Below the pieces are notes generated by a model that searched no databases, had not been told where the DNA came from, and worked only from the letters and a program-made list of their open reading frames with translations. The position numbers and the translations under genes were made by a program. From Isoetes taiwanensis (taxonomy: Eukaryota > Streptophyta > Lycopodiopsida > Isoetales > Isoetaceae), in assembly GCA_021234155.1 (NCBI GenBank), contig JAJEKV010000004.1:8870109-8934108 (forward strand): DNA of 64,000 nucleotides, written 5' to 3'. Positions within the stretch are counted from its first letter, which is position 1; each line of letters opens with the position of its first letter. Of the stretch, positions 9,776 through 21,954 are shown piece by piece.

Positions 9776-9788
9776 AAGGTGGGGAGAA
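9776..9788 (+). other. Polypurine tract adjoining the 3' LTR
   Basis: AAGGTGGGGAGAA directly precedes the LTR 5' end (TGTGACG), the classical plant Ty3/gypsy arrangement that primes plus-strand DNA synthesis. Confidence 0.85.
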
Positions 9789-11276
9789 TGTGACGTTCCA
9801 GTACGATATACGGTCTCAAGACGTATACCGCATCTGCGCAAAAATCCACTGCATTACACGCCGCCCGGGCCGACGGTGTCACGCGCCCTAGGGGGCAACT
9901 TGCAATGGTGCGCACACTTAGCAATGCGCGCACCTTTAGAACTTTAACCCATTAAAGGTAGACCAAGGGTCATGGAAACCCTAAACCTAACTGATAGCCT
10001 ACATAAGGCACCAAACCCTAACATTCCCTTTTTTAGCCCACTGAGACCTCCCGAGCTCGATTACAAGACTTGAGGAGTCAATTCCAACTCCCACGATCTG
10101 CCCGTGTGCCCCAGCTTGTCAGATCATTCCTCCAACCGCATCCCGAAGCAGAACAGAGACATGGACACCTTCGGATCAAGAGGAGGAACCCAGGGGATCA
10201 GGTATTTGGTCGATTGAATAGCCTAAACCTTATTCCAGCCTTCGAACCAGTAGGTTTAGCCTATTAAACCGCCCTTAGTAGCCAAGCTGATCCTGAGATT
10301 GACTCTAACTAAAGAACCTAACTCTATGAGATAGATTAGTTCTTATTGCTTATGTTGATATGATGGACTTAATGCATTACGTGGACTCATTGTATTGGGA
10401 AGGGGGGTAGAGACTTAAAGCTTAGTAGATGATGCTCCTAGCTAGTCCCTCTTAGTGCATTACTAGAATTCGGCCTGTATATAGGAGCCCACCTGGTTGT
10501 GGGTGAAAGGGCCAGACTGGCTTAGAATGAGGTTCGTGTTCTGACCCTTGACCGATCCCTCTGGTGTGTAAGGCCTACCGGGGATCAGAGTGACTAGGTC
10601 TAATGGCTTGCCACTGAGTGTGGGTAAGGCATGGGCTCGACACCCGTGGGGTGGTGTACACCTTCCAGTGGGTTAAGTCGAATAAGGGCAGTGGCCCTCT
10701 AGTCATCTTGGGTCAGCATGTAGATCTCTGGAGGGAGCGATCCCTACCTGCCCCATCGGGACTGGGGAGATGTAACCCAGGAATAGCCCCTTTGGCTATG
10801 CACCCGGCGGGCTACAGTCAGGTCCCAACACTTTTCAACCTACTCTGCAAAGTGTACACAGGAGGGGCGGATGGAGTGGACAACCCTAAGCCATGTTCTT
10901 ATGCCAGCCCAACCCATTGTCATAATTCTGTCTGCAATGAACTCTGGAGACCCAAGCTTGTCAGTCATCCCCTGGAGTCTGAGCCTTGGGTAGGAACTTC
11001 CTTTGTATTGTGCTGATCTTTGTCTATGCAGATGTTGAGGTGCCACCCTTCGAGGTGGATATATGATGTTATGTTACTGACGTGTATGTTTACACTTCTG
11101 CAGCTAGGTAGGCCCTGAGGGAGACGGGGTAAAATGACCCCTTCACTCTTCCCACTGTGGACTCTAGAAGGTCACAGTGATATGTGGAGGGCCCTGTATC
11201 AGTGTGGAGCTGGTGCGGGGGATGAACTCCTGTTTGTATACGGTGCGGGCATCGTATACGAGTAGGGGACGTCACA
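9789..11276 (+). repeat. 3' LTR of the chromovirus (about 1488 bp)
   Basis: Starts TGTGACG straight after the polypurine tract and ends CGTCACA, a perfect 7-bp inverted terminus. ORFs inside it are short and unconvincing. The partner LTR is outside the window, so age by LTR divergence cannot be judged. The target duplication cannot be checked because the other flank is missing. Confidence 0.8.
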
Positions 11277-11655
11277 ATTAAGAGAGATATAGTAGCAATA
11301 ACAGCAAAGAAACAGAGTTCATGATGCTTTGAGTCTTGACTCTAGTGGATCGATTGGAGATTCAGATTTGTGCATTTTCTGGCTTTCCCTCTGAAGATGT
11401 GTGAAAGACACAGTAAATACACATGCAGGAGCCATGTTGTATCTGCCTTTGGCATCCTTGGCTGTGCAGATGAGTTCTCTTCTAATGTCGTAATTCTAGT
11501 CACAGCAGCAACCACAGGTGCAAATTGAGTCTGCGTGTGTCGATGTATCAACAGCTCCGAAAAATTTAACCCATTCCTGGTTGATCTCTGCTTTGTTTTT
11601 CTTCCATTCGAGCCTCCTGGTCAAAATAAAGAGGGTATCTGCAGCAGCAACCATA

Positions 11656-13746
11656 TCATCCATTAATATTCATAATCCAACTGATGTCATACAATACCTG
11701 CTTAATGATCCCTCCCGGTGGGATAATTTCACAATTAAAAATAAAGCTATTTCTTCCTTTCCAGATCCTCCATAGGAGTATATAAATTCTCCAATCAGAC
11801 GGGTTGGTAGGCATAAAGAAGTCTTTGTGGCTCAGGGCAACCAGGTTTTGGCCAAAGATATTAGAGGCGAGTTCCAAAATCCATTCCGACCATAGGCAAG
11901 TTTTGAATAGGTGCACTTCGTCTTCCTTATTAGCCAAGCATCTGTCACATAAATCCGAGTTAGTCATAGATAAACGAAATCTCTTACAGTTGGTAGCAAG
12001 GCCTTTGTGCCATAATTGCCACATGAAAGCCTTGATCTTTGGGTTGATTGGGCTATTCCACATAAAAACCAGGTTTTTCCTTGCTGTGTCCTGGGAGACA
12101 TCCCACTTTAAGTGAACTGTGATCTCCTGATGACTCATTAAGAATCTGTAAGCCAATTTGACAGTGTAGCCAGTTTTACCATTGTGATTCCAAGAGTCTG
12201 GAGAGTGAGACCATCTGCCCTGCAGGATAATATTAGTGATGGCATCATAGAGCAGCTTAGTCTGATTATCCTCTTCAGCAAGAATAGAATCTTGGAAGGG
12301 GATAATACCATTATCATCATAAAGGTGTCTGATGAGAGTGATCCCCTTTTGTTTCCAAAGTTTAGCTTGCTCAGGAAAGTGACAGGCCAGGCATAAATTG
12401 GGGTTATCAAGGATCAGGGCTGGATTCCAGAAGATAGACTGATCCATAGAGAGACCTTTTTCCCAATTGTACATATGTCTGACTTCTTCCCAAGCATAGA
12501 TCCATTTCTTGATAATACCTGGAGTAGAAGCAGGGATGGAGAAAGGGAAAAAGATAGAGTGGGGCAGTTCCATCTTGAGTATCCTCCATCCATACGGGTG
12601 GCATCTGCTAATATAGTGTTTGATCAGAATGGAGATAGAGTGCCTGATCTTGTCATAGCAAGCCCTGTGGAAGTACTTAGCAGCTAAAGCTAAACCCTGT
12701 TTTCTGATGTTCATGGTTCCCAGACCACCATTCTTTTTTAGCTTACAACATTCCTCCATCGAGACCGGATGCCAACATCTCCTATTTTGACCACATGCAA
12801 TAAACCTGCCAATAATACTTTGAAGCCTGTTAGTGATCTTCTTGGGGGCCAGAATGACCGAAGATTGATAAACCTGAGAGGAGGAAATCACGAAGTTTGC
12901 AATTATATCTCTCCCATTTTTAGAGAGATACTTAGAGTTTAGAGCGTCAACCTTTTTATAGAATTTCTCAACAATATCAAGCCATAAATCAGAGGCATTA
13001 CTCCTGATGGCAAAGGGGATCCCTAGAATTTTGGATTTGGTGCGGGGGGAATAATACTTACAACCAAAGAGTTCAGCTGCCCGAGTACCTTTGTCGATCT
13101 CCCTAGAGTGTATAGCAGATTTGAGAGGATTAATTCTGCATCCTGAAGCATGGCCAAAGTCCTGGAGGATACTCTGGATGTTGATGATGGAGCTCTGTTC
13201 CATGGAAGTCAAAATAAAAGTATCATCAGCAAAATGCCCATTTAGGATCTGATCCACTTGTGGATTATCCGGGAGCTTAAGGCCCTTGATGGAGTTATTG
13301 ATCTTGGCTTCTTCCAATCTGCTGTGCAAAGATTCCATGACAATTAAAAAGAGAAAGGGTGCAAGAGGACAACCTTGTTTTACCCCTCTTTGGATAGAGA
13401 AGAAGGGGATGGTCTCACCATTTATGAGGACTGCAGATCTGGAATTGCTGAGGATGGCATTAAACATACCAATACTCTTCTCATTGAAACCAAGAGCTCT
13501 GCAACATTTGTAAAGAAACTTCCAACTGACTGTGTCAGAGGCTTTTGTGATGTCAAGCTTAAGGAGGGCTATATCTTGGTTGGAGTCTTTAGCCCATTGC
13601 AAACCTAAAATAGCAGTCACCACATTGTCCAAGATGAATCCGTCTTTTAAATAGGCAGATTGGGTGCTGCTTATAACAGAATCCAAGATCTTTTTGAGTC
13701 TGGCAGCTATGGCACCTGCAATTATCTTATAAACAACATTAGTCAA
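11656..13746 (-). pseudogene. L1 reverse transcriptase with C-terminal zinc region
   Basis: A 696-residue open stretch beginning in RT motif 2 (TNVVYKIIAGAIAARLKK). RT motifs follow: LLKLDITKASDTVSW (Ser where Phe is usual in KAFD), IQRGVKQGCPLAP, and the active site FADD at about 13222-13233. A C-terminal Cys-rich motif (CDRC...EDEVHLFKTC) matches the zinc-binding end of plant L1 ORF2. It joins the upstream endonuclease-RT part (13743-15035) by a one-base frameshift at DYRP. This is the enzyme for target-primed reverse transcription. Confidence 0.88.
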
Positions 13747-15298
13747 GGTCTATAGTCGGCAAAAGAGATGGGGGAATCAATTTTGGGTATAAGAGTGATA
13801 AGGCTAGTATTGATTCGAGCATCCAGACGCTTGCAAATTCTGAACTCATTAGCCAGTCTGGTGATACCTACTCCAAGAATAGGCCAGGCTTTTTTAAAAA
13901 ATTCAGCTGGTAAACCATCTGGACCAGGGGTTTTACCATTTTCCATACCCATGATTACTTCCTTGAGCTCGATTTCCGAGAAGGGGGAAGAGATCAACTC
14001 ATTCTGATTGTCATTTACCTTATTCCCTATTTTAATAAAAGTATCCATCATCTCTTCAGGACAATCAGTATTTGTGCCCATGATATTAGTGAAATGCTCA
14101 ACTGCAGCTTTTTTAAGATCTTTATCATCAGAGATAAGAGCATCTCCAACTCTGATCTCATAGATCTGGTTTCTTTTGATCCTTGTTTTGGTTTTGACAA
14201 AAAAATACTTGGAGTTACACCTCTCGTCCTCTTTGAGCTCCTTGATTTTTGCTTTCGTTTTCCACCGTTTGGCAATCTCAAGCTCCTCTTTTTCTATCTG
14301 GATCTTAATGTCATTCTGTTGATCAGTGGGAGTGTTGATAAGCCTTTGCCTTAGGCTGGCTAGATTGGCTTGCTTGTTGTAGTGAATCTCCTTACCCCAT
14401 TCTTTCAGCCAGCTTTTTAAATGTTTAGCTAGATTGATCCACCACCACATCCAACCCTTGTCAGTAGCAGGAATGGGGTGGCAATTATAAATATCTTGGA
14501 GCTTGGGAAGAAAGTCTTCATGATCAAGAAGACTGACATTCAACTTGAAAAAAGATTTTCTTTTATTTTGGTCTGCACCACTTAAGATAATTAACTGAGG
14601 GTAGTGATCATAGAGGGTGTAGCCAGCCAAATTCTCAACCCTACTACTAATGGTCCAAAAATTTTCACTGAGGTAAAATCTGTCATGAAGACAGCAAATG
14701 GGGTCAACTCTATGATCAGACCAGCTGAAAGAATTCGGCTTGGTCCTGGCCAGCTTAAGATTATGAGCATAGAGAAGGCTGACCCAAGCATTCATCTCTT
14801 GAGGAAGAAGGGCCTTAAAATTCCTATTTTTCATAAAGCAATCAGTAACCATGTTGAAATCACCGCCAATAATCAAATCATCAACATCTAAACTAGCTAG
14901 ACTAGAGTTAATTTTATTCCAGACTAAAATTCTATCCAAAGGATTATGATAAGAGTAGACATTAACTAAAGCTATATTACCAGATCCGATCTTGCAGACC
15001 AAGATCTGCCATCTACCATTATTATCATTAATCATGTGATCAGTTGCAGATCAATTCTCTGATTCCAAGCTATAGCTATACCTGCAGAAGAGTCGTTAGC
15101 ACTTATAGACCACGTTTGAAAATTAGGAGGGAGAGCTCTGGAAATAATAGTATTATGATTAGGATCATGAATCTTATGTTCCTGGATGAATAAGATATCA
15201 GGGTTGAGGGAGGAGAGGCAGGCTTTTAAACGCTCCCTTTTAATAAGATTGTTAATCCCCTGGAGATTCCAGGTAATAATTCTAAGGGAATTAAACAT
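13743..15298 (-). pseudogene. L1 ORF2 N-terminal part: APE endonuclease and start of RT
   Basis: Two frames. 15298-15032 gives the endonuclease N-terminus (RIITWNLQGIN, LFIQEHK). 15035-13743 gives the rest (LIIGGDFNMV, DHYPQL) and then the linker and RT start (GKTPGPDGLPAEFF, LITLIPKI). The two frames overlap by four bases at ATGA near 15032, where the reading frame is lost by a small indel. The catalytic Asn, Glu, Asp and His motifs of APE endonucleases are recognisable. Confidence 0.85.
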
Positions 15299-15630
15299 TA
15301 ATATTTATAAAAGCCCTTGGCCATTATTATCATTAATCATGTGATCAGTTGCAGATCAATTCTCTGATTCCAAGCTATAGCTATACCTGCAGAAGAGTCG
15401 TTAGCACTTATAGACCACGTTTGAAAATTAGGAGGGAGAGCTCTGGAAATAATAGTATTATGATTAGGATCATGAATCTTATGTTCCTGGATGAATAAGA
15501 TATCAGGGTTGAGGGAGGAGAGGCAGACTTTTAAACGCTCCCTTTTAATAAGATTGTTAATCCCCTGGAGATTCCAGGTAATAATTCTAAGGGAATTAAA
15601 CATTAATATTTATAAAAGCCCTTGGCCATT
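15021..15630. repeat. 305-bp direct tandem duplication inside the L1
   Basis: Positions 15021-15325 and 15326-15630 are almost identical. I saw one base difference, which changes Ala to Val in the encoded endonuclease. Both copies end in CCATT, which also precedes the first copy. The second copy (15337-15603, minus strand) repeats the endonuclease N-terminus, including the same start codon. Confidence 0.9.
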
Positions 15631-15722
15631 CTAGATTGAATGGCAGAATTTCTGGGACTGATCCTGAGCGGCCCAACATAGGATTTTTTCTGTCCCCTAC
15701 CTCTTTTCTTTGTTATCTGCTT

Positions 15723-17564
15723 TCAACCTTCATCATCACAAGAGTGAAGAAAATCGTTCTCGGAACTATAGCTCTCGGTATCAGCCTCAGGATGTTTATC
15801 TTCTTTAAGGGGGAAGGAGAGAGTTACAAAACCTGTTTTAAATTTGACTGCCATATTAACATTTTTGAAGACAAAATTCCAATTACTGTCAAAATAGGGA
15901 TCATTCGGCTCATAATTGGGGATAAAGTCTTTTTTATCTTCCGTCTTGGCTCGGGGGATTATGTCAATGATTTTTCTGCCATTTTGCATCTCGCCCTCAA
16001 TTGCCTTTTTTTTAGGACGCCACTCTTGTCTGATGATGAGAGGGGGTTTAAGATTAAGCGGGCTTTTGTTATCAATAGGAGCCTTCTTTACTGAAATTTC
16101 GATGACAGGGAGCTTAGAATAAACAATGTCCAAATCCATAGTTCTGCCCTCTGAAAGTTTGATCTTAACATTCCTCAACCATCTGGAGTTGATATTCTTT
16201 GATATACAGACAGAGGGGAAGTTGGTTTGAGGAATATTTATGGAGATTATATCCCCGAGGTTCCCTGCAATTGCCTTAAGATGAGAAAGGGTCCACAGAG
16301 CAGGGGGCAAATTGGGGAAGGTGGTCTAAGTAGCAGTCGAAATATGATTACTATTACCTGGGGTAAATAAGGGGCTCCATCTCATAATATAGAAATCATT
16401 GTTGCTTATTTTGCCCAATTTCTTTTTTAGAATGTAGGAAACACTATAATTATCTTTGCACAAGATTTGAAAGGTCCTATCATCGATCTTGAGCAAAGAT
16501 AGAATAGGAATTCTCTGAATCTTGGTAATCCAAAATTTAACTTCTCCTAAGGAAGGGCAATTGATAGGAAAGTGGATGATCAGACCTCTTTCAGAATAAA
16601 GATTAACAGCAGAAGAATCTTGGATATCCGAGAGATCAATATAATCCGAATTAGCTTTCGGTGTGTCAGATGGATTATCACAAGAAACCACATTAAGCAA
16701 AGCATTTTTATAAGAAGGAAGAATTTGACCTTTAGCTTTGTCGCTTTTGCCCAGAATAGGAATCCGGTTGCTGACATTCTGATCACCAACAATGGTACTT
16801 GCCTTGCCGAACCCAGAAGTATTTGTACTTTTGCAGTTCTTGCATTCGCATTGGTTCGTCTCCAAAGGGTTGAAATAGCCATTTGAGTCTCTTATTTCGC
16901 ATGCATTGGTATCCTTCTTGAGTTTGGTCTGGAAAATCCCATACTCCTGAGAGACGTCCTCTAGAAACAAGTCCGCGCCGGATGGGAGCTTGCTTTTGGC
17001 CTGCTTTCGATGCCTTTCTATGACACTGTCATCAGCTTCTTCCCATCTCTTGATCAGTTTTATCGAAGCCTTGGAGTTCCACTTAAGGTTTTCCAAGTCC
17101 ATAAGCAGGGTTTTCGCTGAATTGAGGAGCTCATTCATTGATTTCTGAAAGATGTTATTTTTTAGGCTGCAACAATCCGACTCAGAGTGGCCTTGCTTAA
17201 CCATTATCCTTTTGCATAGGTTTTTGTCCATTTCTTGAAGTAGCTCAAGAAAATTCCAGGCCCAATCACGGTCGTTTGCTCTGCCAGAGGCATAATCCTT
17301 CTCTAAAGCTCTCATTTTGCCCAGGGTGTTGCAAAGCACTCCGTCCTCCCGAACATCCATGCAAACTGCAGCAGCTTTTTGCTGATCTTGAATAAGCGCG
17401 AAAGTGATGTACAAAGTTTTCATCTTTTCCCACACCTTATCTTTCTTATCTTCCAGGCAAAAGATGTTCGTCCATTCATCATCCTCTATGATTCTAAGGG
17501 CTTTTTCTTTGTCAATTTGGTTATTGGAAGGCCCTGAACCATTTTTCTCTTGTCTGTAAGACAT
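15723..17564 (-). pseudogene. L1 ORF1 (DUF4283-like RNA-binding protein), one stop
   Basis: One frame with a single TAG (16326-16328) between two open parts. The N-terminal half is helical and charged. Next comes a Cys-rich stretch (ECKNCKS), then a DUF4283-type region: RIPILSLLKIDDRTFQIL, then NDFYIMRWSPLFTPGN. After the stop comes FPNLPPALWTLSHLKAIAGNLGD, the conserved core of plant LINE ORF1. The product would coat LINE RNA. The start ATG at 17564 lies three bases after the stop of the upstream ORF. Confidence 0.75.
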
Positions 17565-17566
17565 TC

Positions 17567-18001
17567 TTAGTTTTCACCCGCAAATCTCCACACAAGAATC
17601 TGTAAATCCGTGAAGAACCAGGCCGGTCTGAGGTCGAAGAACTCTGTCCAGTGAAGAATGGGCTCGATTCCAAACCTTTCCAGTACCGAAATTTGAAAGA
17701 TATTTCTTGAAAATCTGCCTAAGGCTAGGTAGCCCGAGTTATGGGCCGAAACTCTTAAAGAACCTACTCTATCGAAATAAAGAATACTTAGATAATGACT
17801 GCTAAAAGCTGATCTGCTGAATCCAATCCTTGTTCTGGAATTGTACGACTGAATAATTAAGCTATCTAAGGCTGCTACTGTCACATCAAAGCCATTGGGG
17901 ATCTCTGGGAAGCCCAGACCCTGGAGAACAGCCTCCAAGAAGGCCTCATCCATTGGGTCCGGTATTCGCACGGAGTTCGAGGCGCCAAAGGGAGCGCCCA
18001 A
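17567..18001 (-). CDS. Small ORF at the 5' end of the L1, unknown
   Basis: 144 codons starting MGAPFGASNSVRIPDPMDEAF, intact, ending TAA just before the ORF1 start (TAAGAATG). It may be the original N-terminal part of ORF1 or a separate leader protein. I recognise no domain. Confidence 0.5.
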   Translation of the reverse strand: MGAPFGASNSVRIPDPMDEAFLEAVLQGLGFPEIPNGFDVTVAALDSLIIQSYNSRTRIGFSRSAFSSHYLSILYFDRVGSLRVSAHNSGYLALGRFSRNIFQISVLERFGIEPILHWTEFFDLRPAWFFTDLQILVWRFAGEN

Positions 18002-18600
18002 CGTTCATCTTCCCTTGACCTAATCCCCCCATCGGTAGGGGTGAATTATCTAAAGCACTTTGTGCCCTTCATGGTATGGCATCAAGAACAAGGAGGAAGA
18101 TAATCATTTCCTCTCAGCCTCCAAACAGAAGGCCCATCTCAAATGCTTAACTAGAATCAATGCATGAGACATTGGCTCATATGCATCTTCCATCATCTTC
18201 TCATCCTACCTATCTCAAAAAGTCAATCATCTTTACATAAAAAATAGAGGAATGTGGTCTAAGGCCAATTTATTGCCCTCTATTTAGCCTCATAGACTAT
18301 AAACAGTACCCCCATGCATATGCACCTCCTGTACTATGGCATCTACTGTCCAGAACTAACATAACGGGCCCAAGCCTCCAACAATGACCTCTATTAATCT
18401 GCACTGACATACCTTAGCAATATGTAATTTATAGGCTAATTTATCTATATCACAACAACCACACCAACTGCATTATACCCATATTTCCTATTGCAGTACA
18501 TTGAGCCTACTAGCACAGACCAAGCATGACAGCCAACATATTCCACTTTGTGCTCCTTGCAATTCCCCTATTAATCCTTACATAAATATTATCCCATACA
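18002..18600. other. Non-coding stretch
   Basis: AT-rich, no convincing ORF or repeat seen. Confidence 0.5.
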
Positions 18601-18905
18601 TCTCCATGCCTGTCTATACTATATCTTACATATTTCATTATATAACAACCTATCCTTGAAAATTACATCTGAACTACGATATTCTGGCCTGCAAAGAGTT
18701 CCTGCAATCCCCCTCCAGATTTTATTGTTGAGGAATTTATCATGGCAAATCAGGTAACTTCTTTTTAAAACTTTCTCTATTATACCTTTTTTGCTGCAGC
18801 CATGTCTTTTTGATCTTTTAGGCTTTATTGTATTGCCTCTCTGGAGATTTGAACCCACTGCATTGCAATCCAAAAGTTGTTGTTGTGGCTGGGTAACCGT
18901 ATTTC
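18601..18905 (-). mobile_element. Possible tRNA-derived SINE
   Basis: On the minus strand the segment starts with a tRNA-like head containing a good B box (GGGTTCAAATCTCC, 18843-18856). The A-box region is weaker. About 200 bp of unrelated body follow. Limits are approximate and no target duplication was found. Confidence 0.35.
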
Positions 18906-19564
18906 AACCTCATTTTTCAGTTAGATTACATAAGGCTGAGGAAATTTGTTTTGTGTGAAGGATAACACCTACTACAAGCTCTCTGAAAACCTATTAACAA
19001 AGAACTTGGATAGCTCTTTCTGTTTAATATTTATTCGAACTTGAATAGGTTCTACTATAATGCTGATACTTCAAAATCCAAACAAAGTGCTAAATCCTAT
19101 AGTGCTGCTACTGTGAAATCCAGACAAAAACCAAAATAATACTCACAAGAGCTATGAGTACTTGAATCGTGACATGGGTGTAGTCTGCTACCATTGTTTG
19201 CAGAGGAGGAATAATCTCCAGGCCTGAGAGTTTCTAGAATCTGCAAATCTGCAACAATGAACCAAAGCAATGAATATTTTACAACTAGGAAACCCTAAAC
19301 CAAGAACTCTTGAACGAACTCTTTACCACAAAACGTAGTTCGATTCTATTTTCTTGGTGATGCAAAAAAGTACAATCTTATTTTTCGTCCTTTTAGTAAA
19401 GCTCATCAACGTCTAGCAATTCAAAAATGAATCCTCCAAGTCTAGAGCCCTAGTCGTATGATACGAAGATCAAACTGGCATCCCCACAATGCTTGGCATA
19501 TCCGTACGACTTTCAAAACCAAATTCCTTATTTTTTTCGTTAAGTATGAGATATTACTAAACTA
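18906..19564. other. Non-coding stretch
   Basis: No supportable gene or repeat. Confidence 0.45.
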
Positions 19565-20104
19565 TTAAAAAAACCCATATCGTTCATGCATATGGTTCAT
19601 ATGACATACATTAGGCGCGCCCCCTTGCGACAAAGCCTCTGCGACAATTGTGAAAAGCAGTGGCGCTAAAGGGCATCCCTGGCGAATACCACGACCAAGT
19701 GAGAAGGCATCTGACGGCTCACCATAGAATATAACAGTCGCCCAAGCAGAGACATGTAGCTTCATAATATCTGATGTGAATTATTCTTCAAATCCCAGTC
19801 TTAGCATACATTGACGCATGAATTCCCCGCTAACACTGTAATAAGGCTTTGCAAAATCAAGCTTAAGGTATACAACTGGAAGGTTTTGCTTATGTGCCCA
19901 ATAAATTCCCTCGTAAACAGTAGCAACATTGTTCAGAATGCATCGTTTTAGAAGAAAACTTGATTGGGTTGTTGAGATGGACTCTATCAAGATGTCCTTC
20001 ACCCGTTCTGCAAAAGCTTTGGCGAATATCTTACATACAGATGATAATAAAGTGATGGGCCGCCAGTCTGAAATAGTCTGAGGACTTTGTTTGGCCCTAT
20101 ACAT
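19565..20104 (-). pseudogene. L1-like reverse transcriptase fragment
   Basis: Two adjoining frames carry RT motifs: DWRPITLLSSVCKIFAKAFAERVK, then TTQSSFLLKRCILNNV, VVYLKLDFAKPYYSVS, and GRGIRQGCPLAPLLFTIVAEAL. The catalytic YADD block is missing. The sequence is distinct from the L1 at 11-18 kb, so this is a separate, truncated and older insertion. Confidence 0.75.
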
Positions 20105-21113
20105 ATATCATTAATCCTATTAGATGCAAATTCCATAGACAGCATATAAAACCTAACCTTCTAACCAAGGCATACCATAATTTACTTTCCAGAGTAGAAG
20201 CCTCATCTTTTCCCTACATAGAGACCATGGAACAAAACAAAGATCTTTATTCCAAAGATTTCCATTCAGGCTTTGATGAAATTCTGGAGTACTTATGAAC
20301 CCAAGTCCTTCATAGAATATGTTAATCTGCAAATATCACAGTCTTTCTATAGCAAATTCTCAATGTAATAAATTAAGCAACTTTTAATAAATCATCTAGA
20401 TTGACCTAATGCCAAAAACTTCTGACAAGTCTATGTTTCATAAATAATGACAAGGCATGTTCTAATTATCAGCGCATGCTGATGTATCGTCTACTATCGC
20501 ATTGCTGAATGGAATCACTTATTTCATGTTAAAGCTGCATTCTCTTATTATGATGAGACAGAGCAGGTGGACATATCGAGAAAGAGCATAGTGGACGCAT
20601 CTACAACTCCAAATACTTCATTTAATAGGTCTGAGGCTCATAAGAAACTACCAACTCAAGCAGGATGTCAAAAAGGCTCAAACGATCCCGAAAAGCAAAG
20701 GCAAGAATGAAGAAACAAATTTATCAACCTAAATAAACTAGAGAATTATTAGAACACGCATTTGAGCAAGAGATTAAAGATCCATATGAAGACCCACAAG
20801 CCAAAAACCTGGGATCAAATGCAGCAGAAAGAAAAACTAAAAGATCTATTTCAAAGCAAGTTGCTCTGGACAAAAATGAAGAAGAAATGCACGACACAAA
20901 TAGTAAGAGTCCACTTTTTGCAAATGCGATGCTCTCCCTTGCTCACATTGCCTCTTGGCTAGTCAGATTAGGACCTACAAGGGCGGATGCATCGCAAGTA
21001 TGCATCAGGCTATGTTGGCAGATTCTAAAGACGCCCCACCTCACAAATCTACGGCTAAAAAGAACAAATGAATAACTCTTTGCAAGTAAAGCAAGCAACA
21101 GATCAGGTCGCCT
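20105..21113. other. Non-coding stretch
   Basis: Short ORFs only, none with recognisable motifs. Confidence 0.45.
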
Positions 21114-21694
21114 AAAAATTTAGGAAAAATTGTAAAACTACCCCTAAATTTATTCAAAATCGTGGAACTGCCTTTGTTCTTGAGGTAGTTTTGATCAAAA
21201 TGACACATTTTTGGGATGATTCAAATAGAAATGTGTCCTTCAGCAATGTAAAGTGGTGGGGGCAGGACCCATCTGGGTGTGTTGTAAAGTGTCACATGTC
21301 CGATAGGACGCTGCCTTGTGGCGTGACGTTAAAATCTCTTCTTCTTCTTCTTCTTCAAATTCATTACAAAAAATATGATATCTTTCCATCAGAGCTAAAG
21401 TCACCTGAATCGGAGTTCGGAATCACAAGTTATGTTACTTTTAATACACAAAAAACATTGTAAGGATTCAGGAGAACATAAGTCCATAACTTAAGAATTT
21501 CAAACTCCAATTCAAGGGATTTTAGCTTTGATAGAAAGGTATTATCATCAACTATGGTGTGTCTAAAGGACACATTCCATTTAGATCATTACAAAAGGTT
21601 ACAAGCATTTCCATCAAAACTAATTTAAAAAACAGGGGCATTTTCACAATTCTTCATAAATATGGGAATATTTCTATAGTTTTTCCAAAAATTT
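21114..21694. mobile_element. Foldback / MITE-like element with long inverted arms
   Basis: The left end (AAAATTTAGGAAAAATTGT...) and the reverse complement of the right end (AAATTTTTGGAAAAACTAT...) match imperfectly. The match continues through GTTTTGAT, AAATGTGTCCTT and GAGCTAAA...GAATTGGAGTT almost to the centre near 21450. The left arm carries about 100 bp of extra sequence, including a CTT run near 21340. The element would fold into one long hairpin. It encodes nothing. Confidence 0.7.
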
Positions 21695-21954
21695 AGCTGA
21701 TAAGTTGTACCAGAAAAAACAACGGGTACATGTCAAAATTTTGAGATGAGGCCTATAATGTTTATGTATGCTAAGATTAAGGTAAGATATACAAGAAATT
21801 TATCTTGGCTGTAACATTTCTTTTTATCGACTCGCTTACTATTTTGAATTGTATCTATTCGGAACAATGCAAAAGACATCCTTAGATACATAGAATCTCA
21901 ACATGCATTTGTGTCTTGTGTTTTGGTGGCATTTTATTGGCAAGAAGAATGTCT

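Larger units (their letters stand above)
1..11276 (+). mobile_element. Ty3/gypsy chromovirus, missing its 5' LTR
   Basis: The internal region and 3' LTR of one large LTR retrotransposon are visible. The order is two accessory units (563-1866 and 2513-4040), gag (4212-5549), protease, RT, RNase H, integrase, chromodomain (to 8963), polypurine tract and 3' LTR (9789-11276). No matching LTR or primer binding site occurs before gag, so the 5' LTR should lie left of position 1 and the element must exceed 11 kb. Gag and pol carry in-frame stops and several frameshifts, so this copy cannot be autonomous. The unusual feature is about 4 kb of extra coding sequence ahead of gag with its own TATA-like boxes. 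That the accessory units belong to the same element is inferred from continuity and not proven. Confidence 0.85.
11277..18010 (-). mobile_element. L1-type LINE, nearly complete but mutated
   Basis: On the minus strand from right to left it has an upstream ORF (18001-17567), a DUF4283-like ORF1 (17564-15723), an APE-type endonuclease and L1-type RT (15603-11656). Its 3' end lies close to the chromovirus LTR. The 5' limit near 18010 is estimated from the first ATG. No poly(A) tail was resolved at the left end. Confidence 0.8.

Noticed and set aside
10618-11016. 132-codon + strand ORF in the 3' LTR
   Set aside because: No motif, lies within LTR sequence, composition not protein-like.
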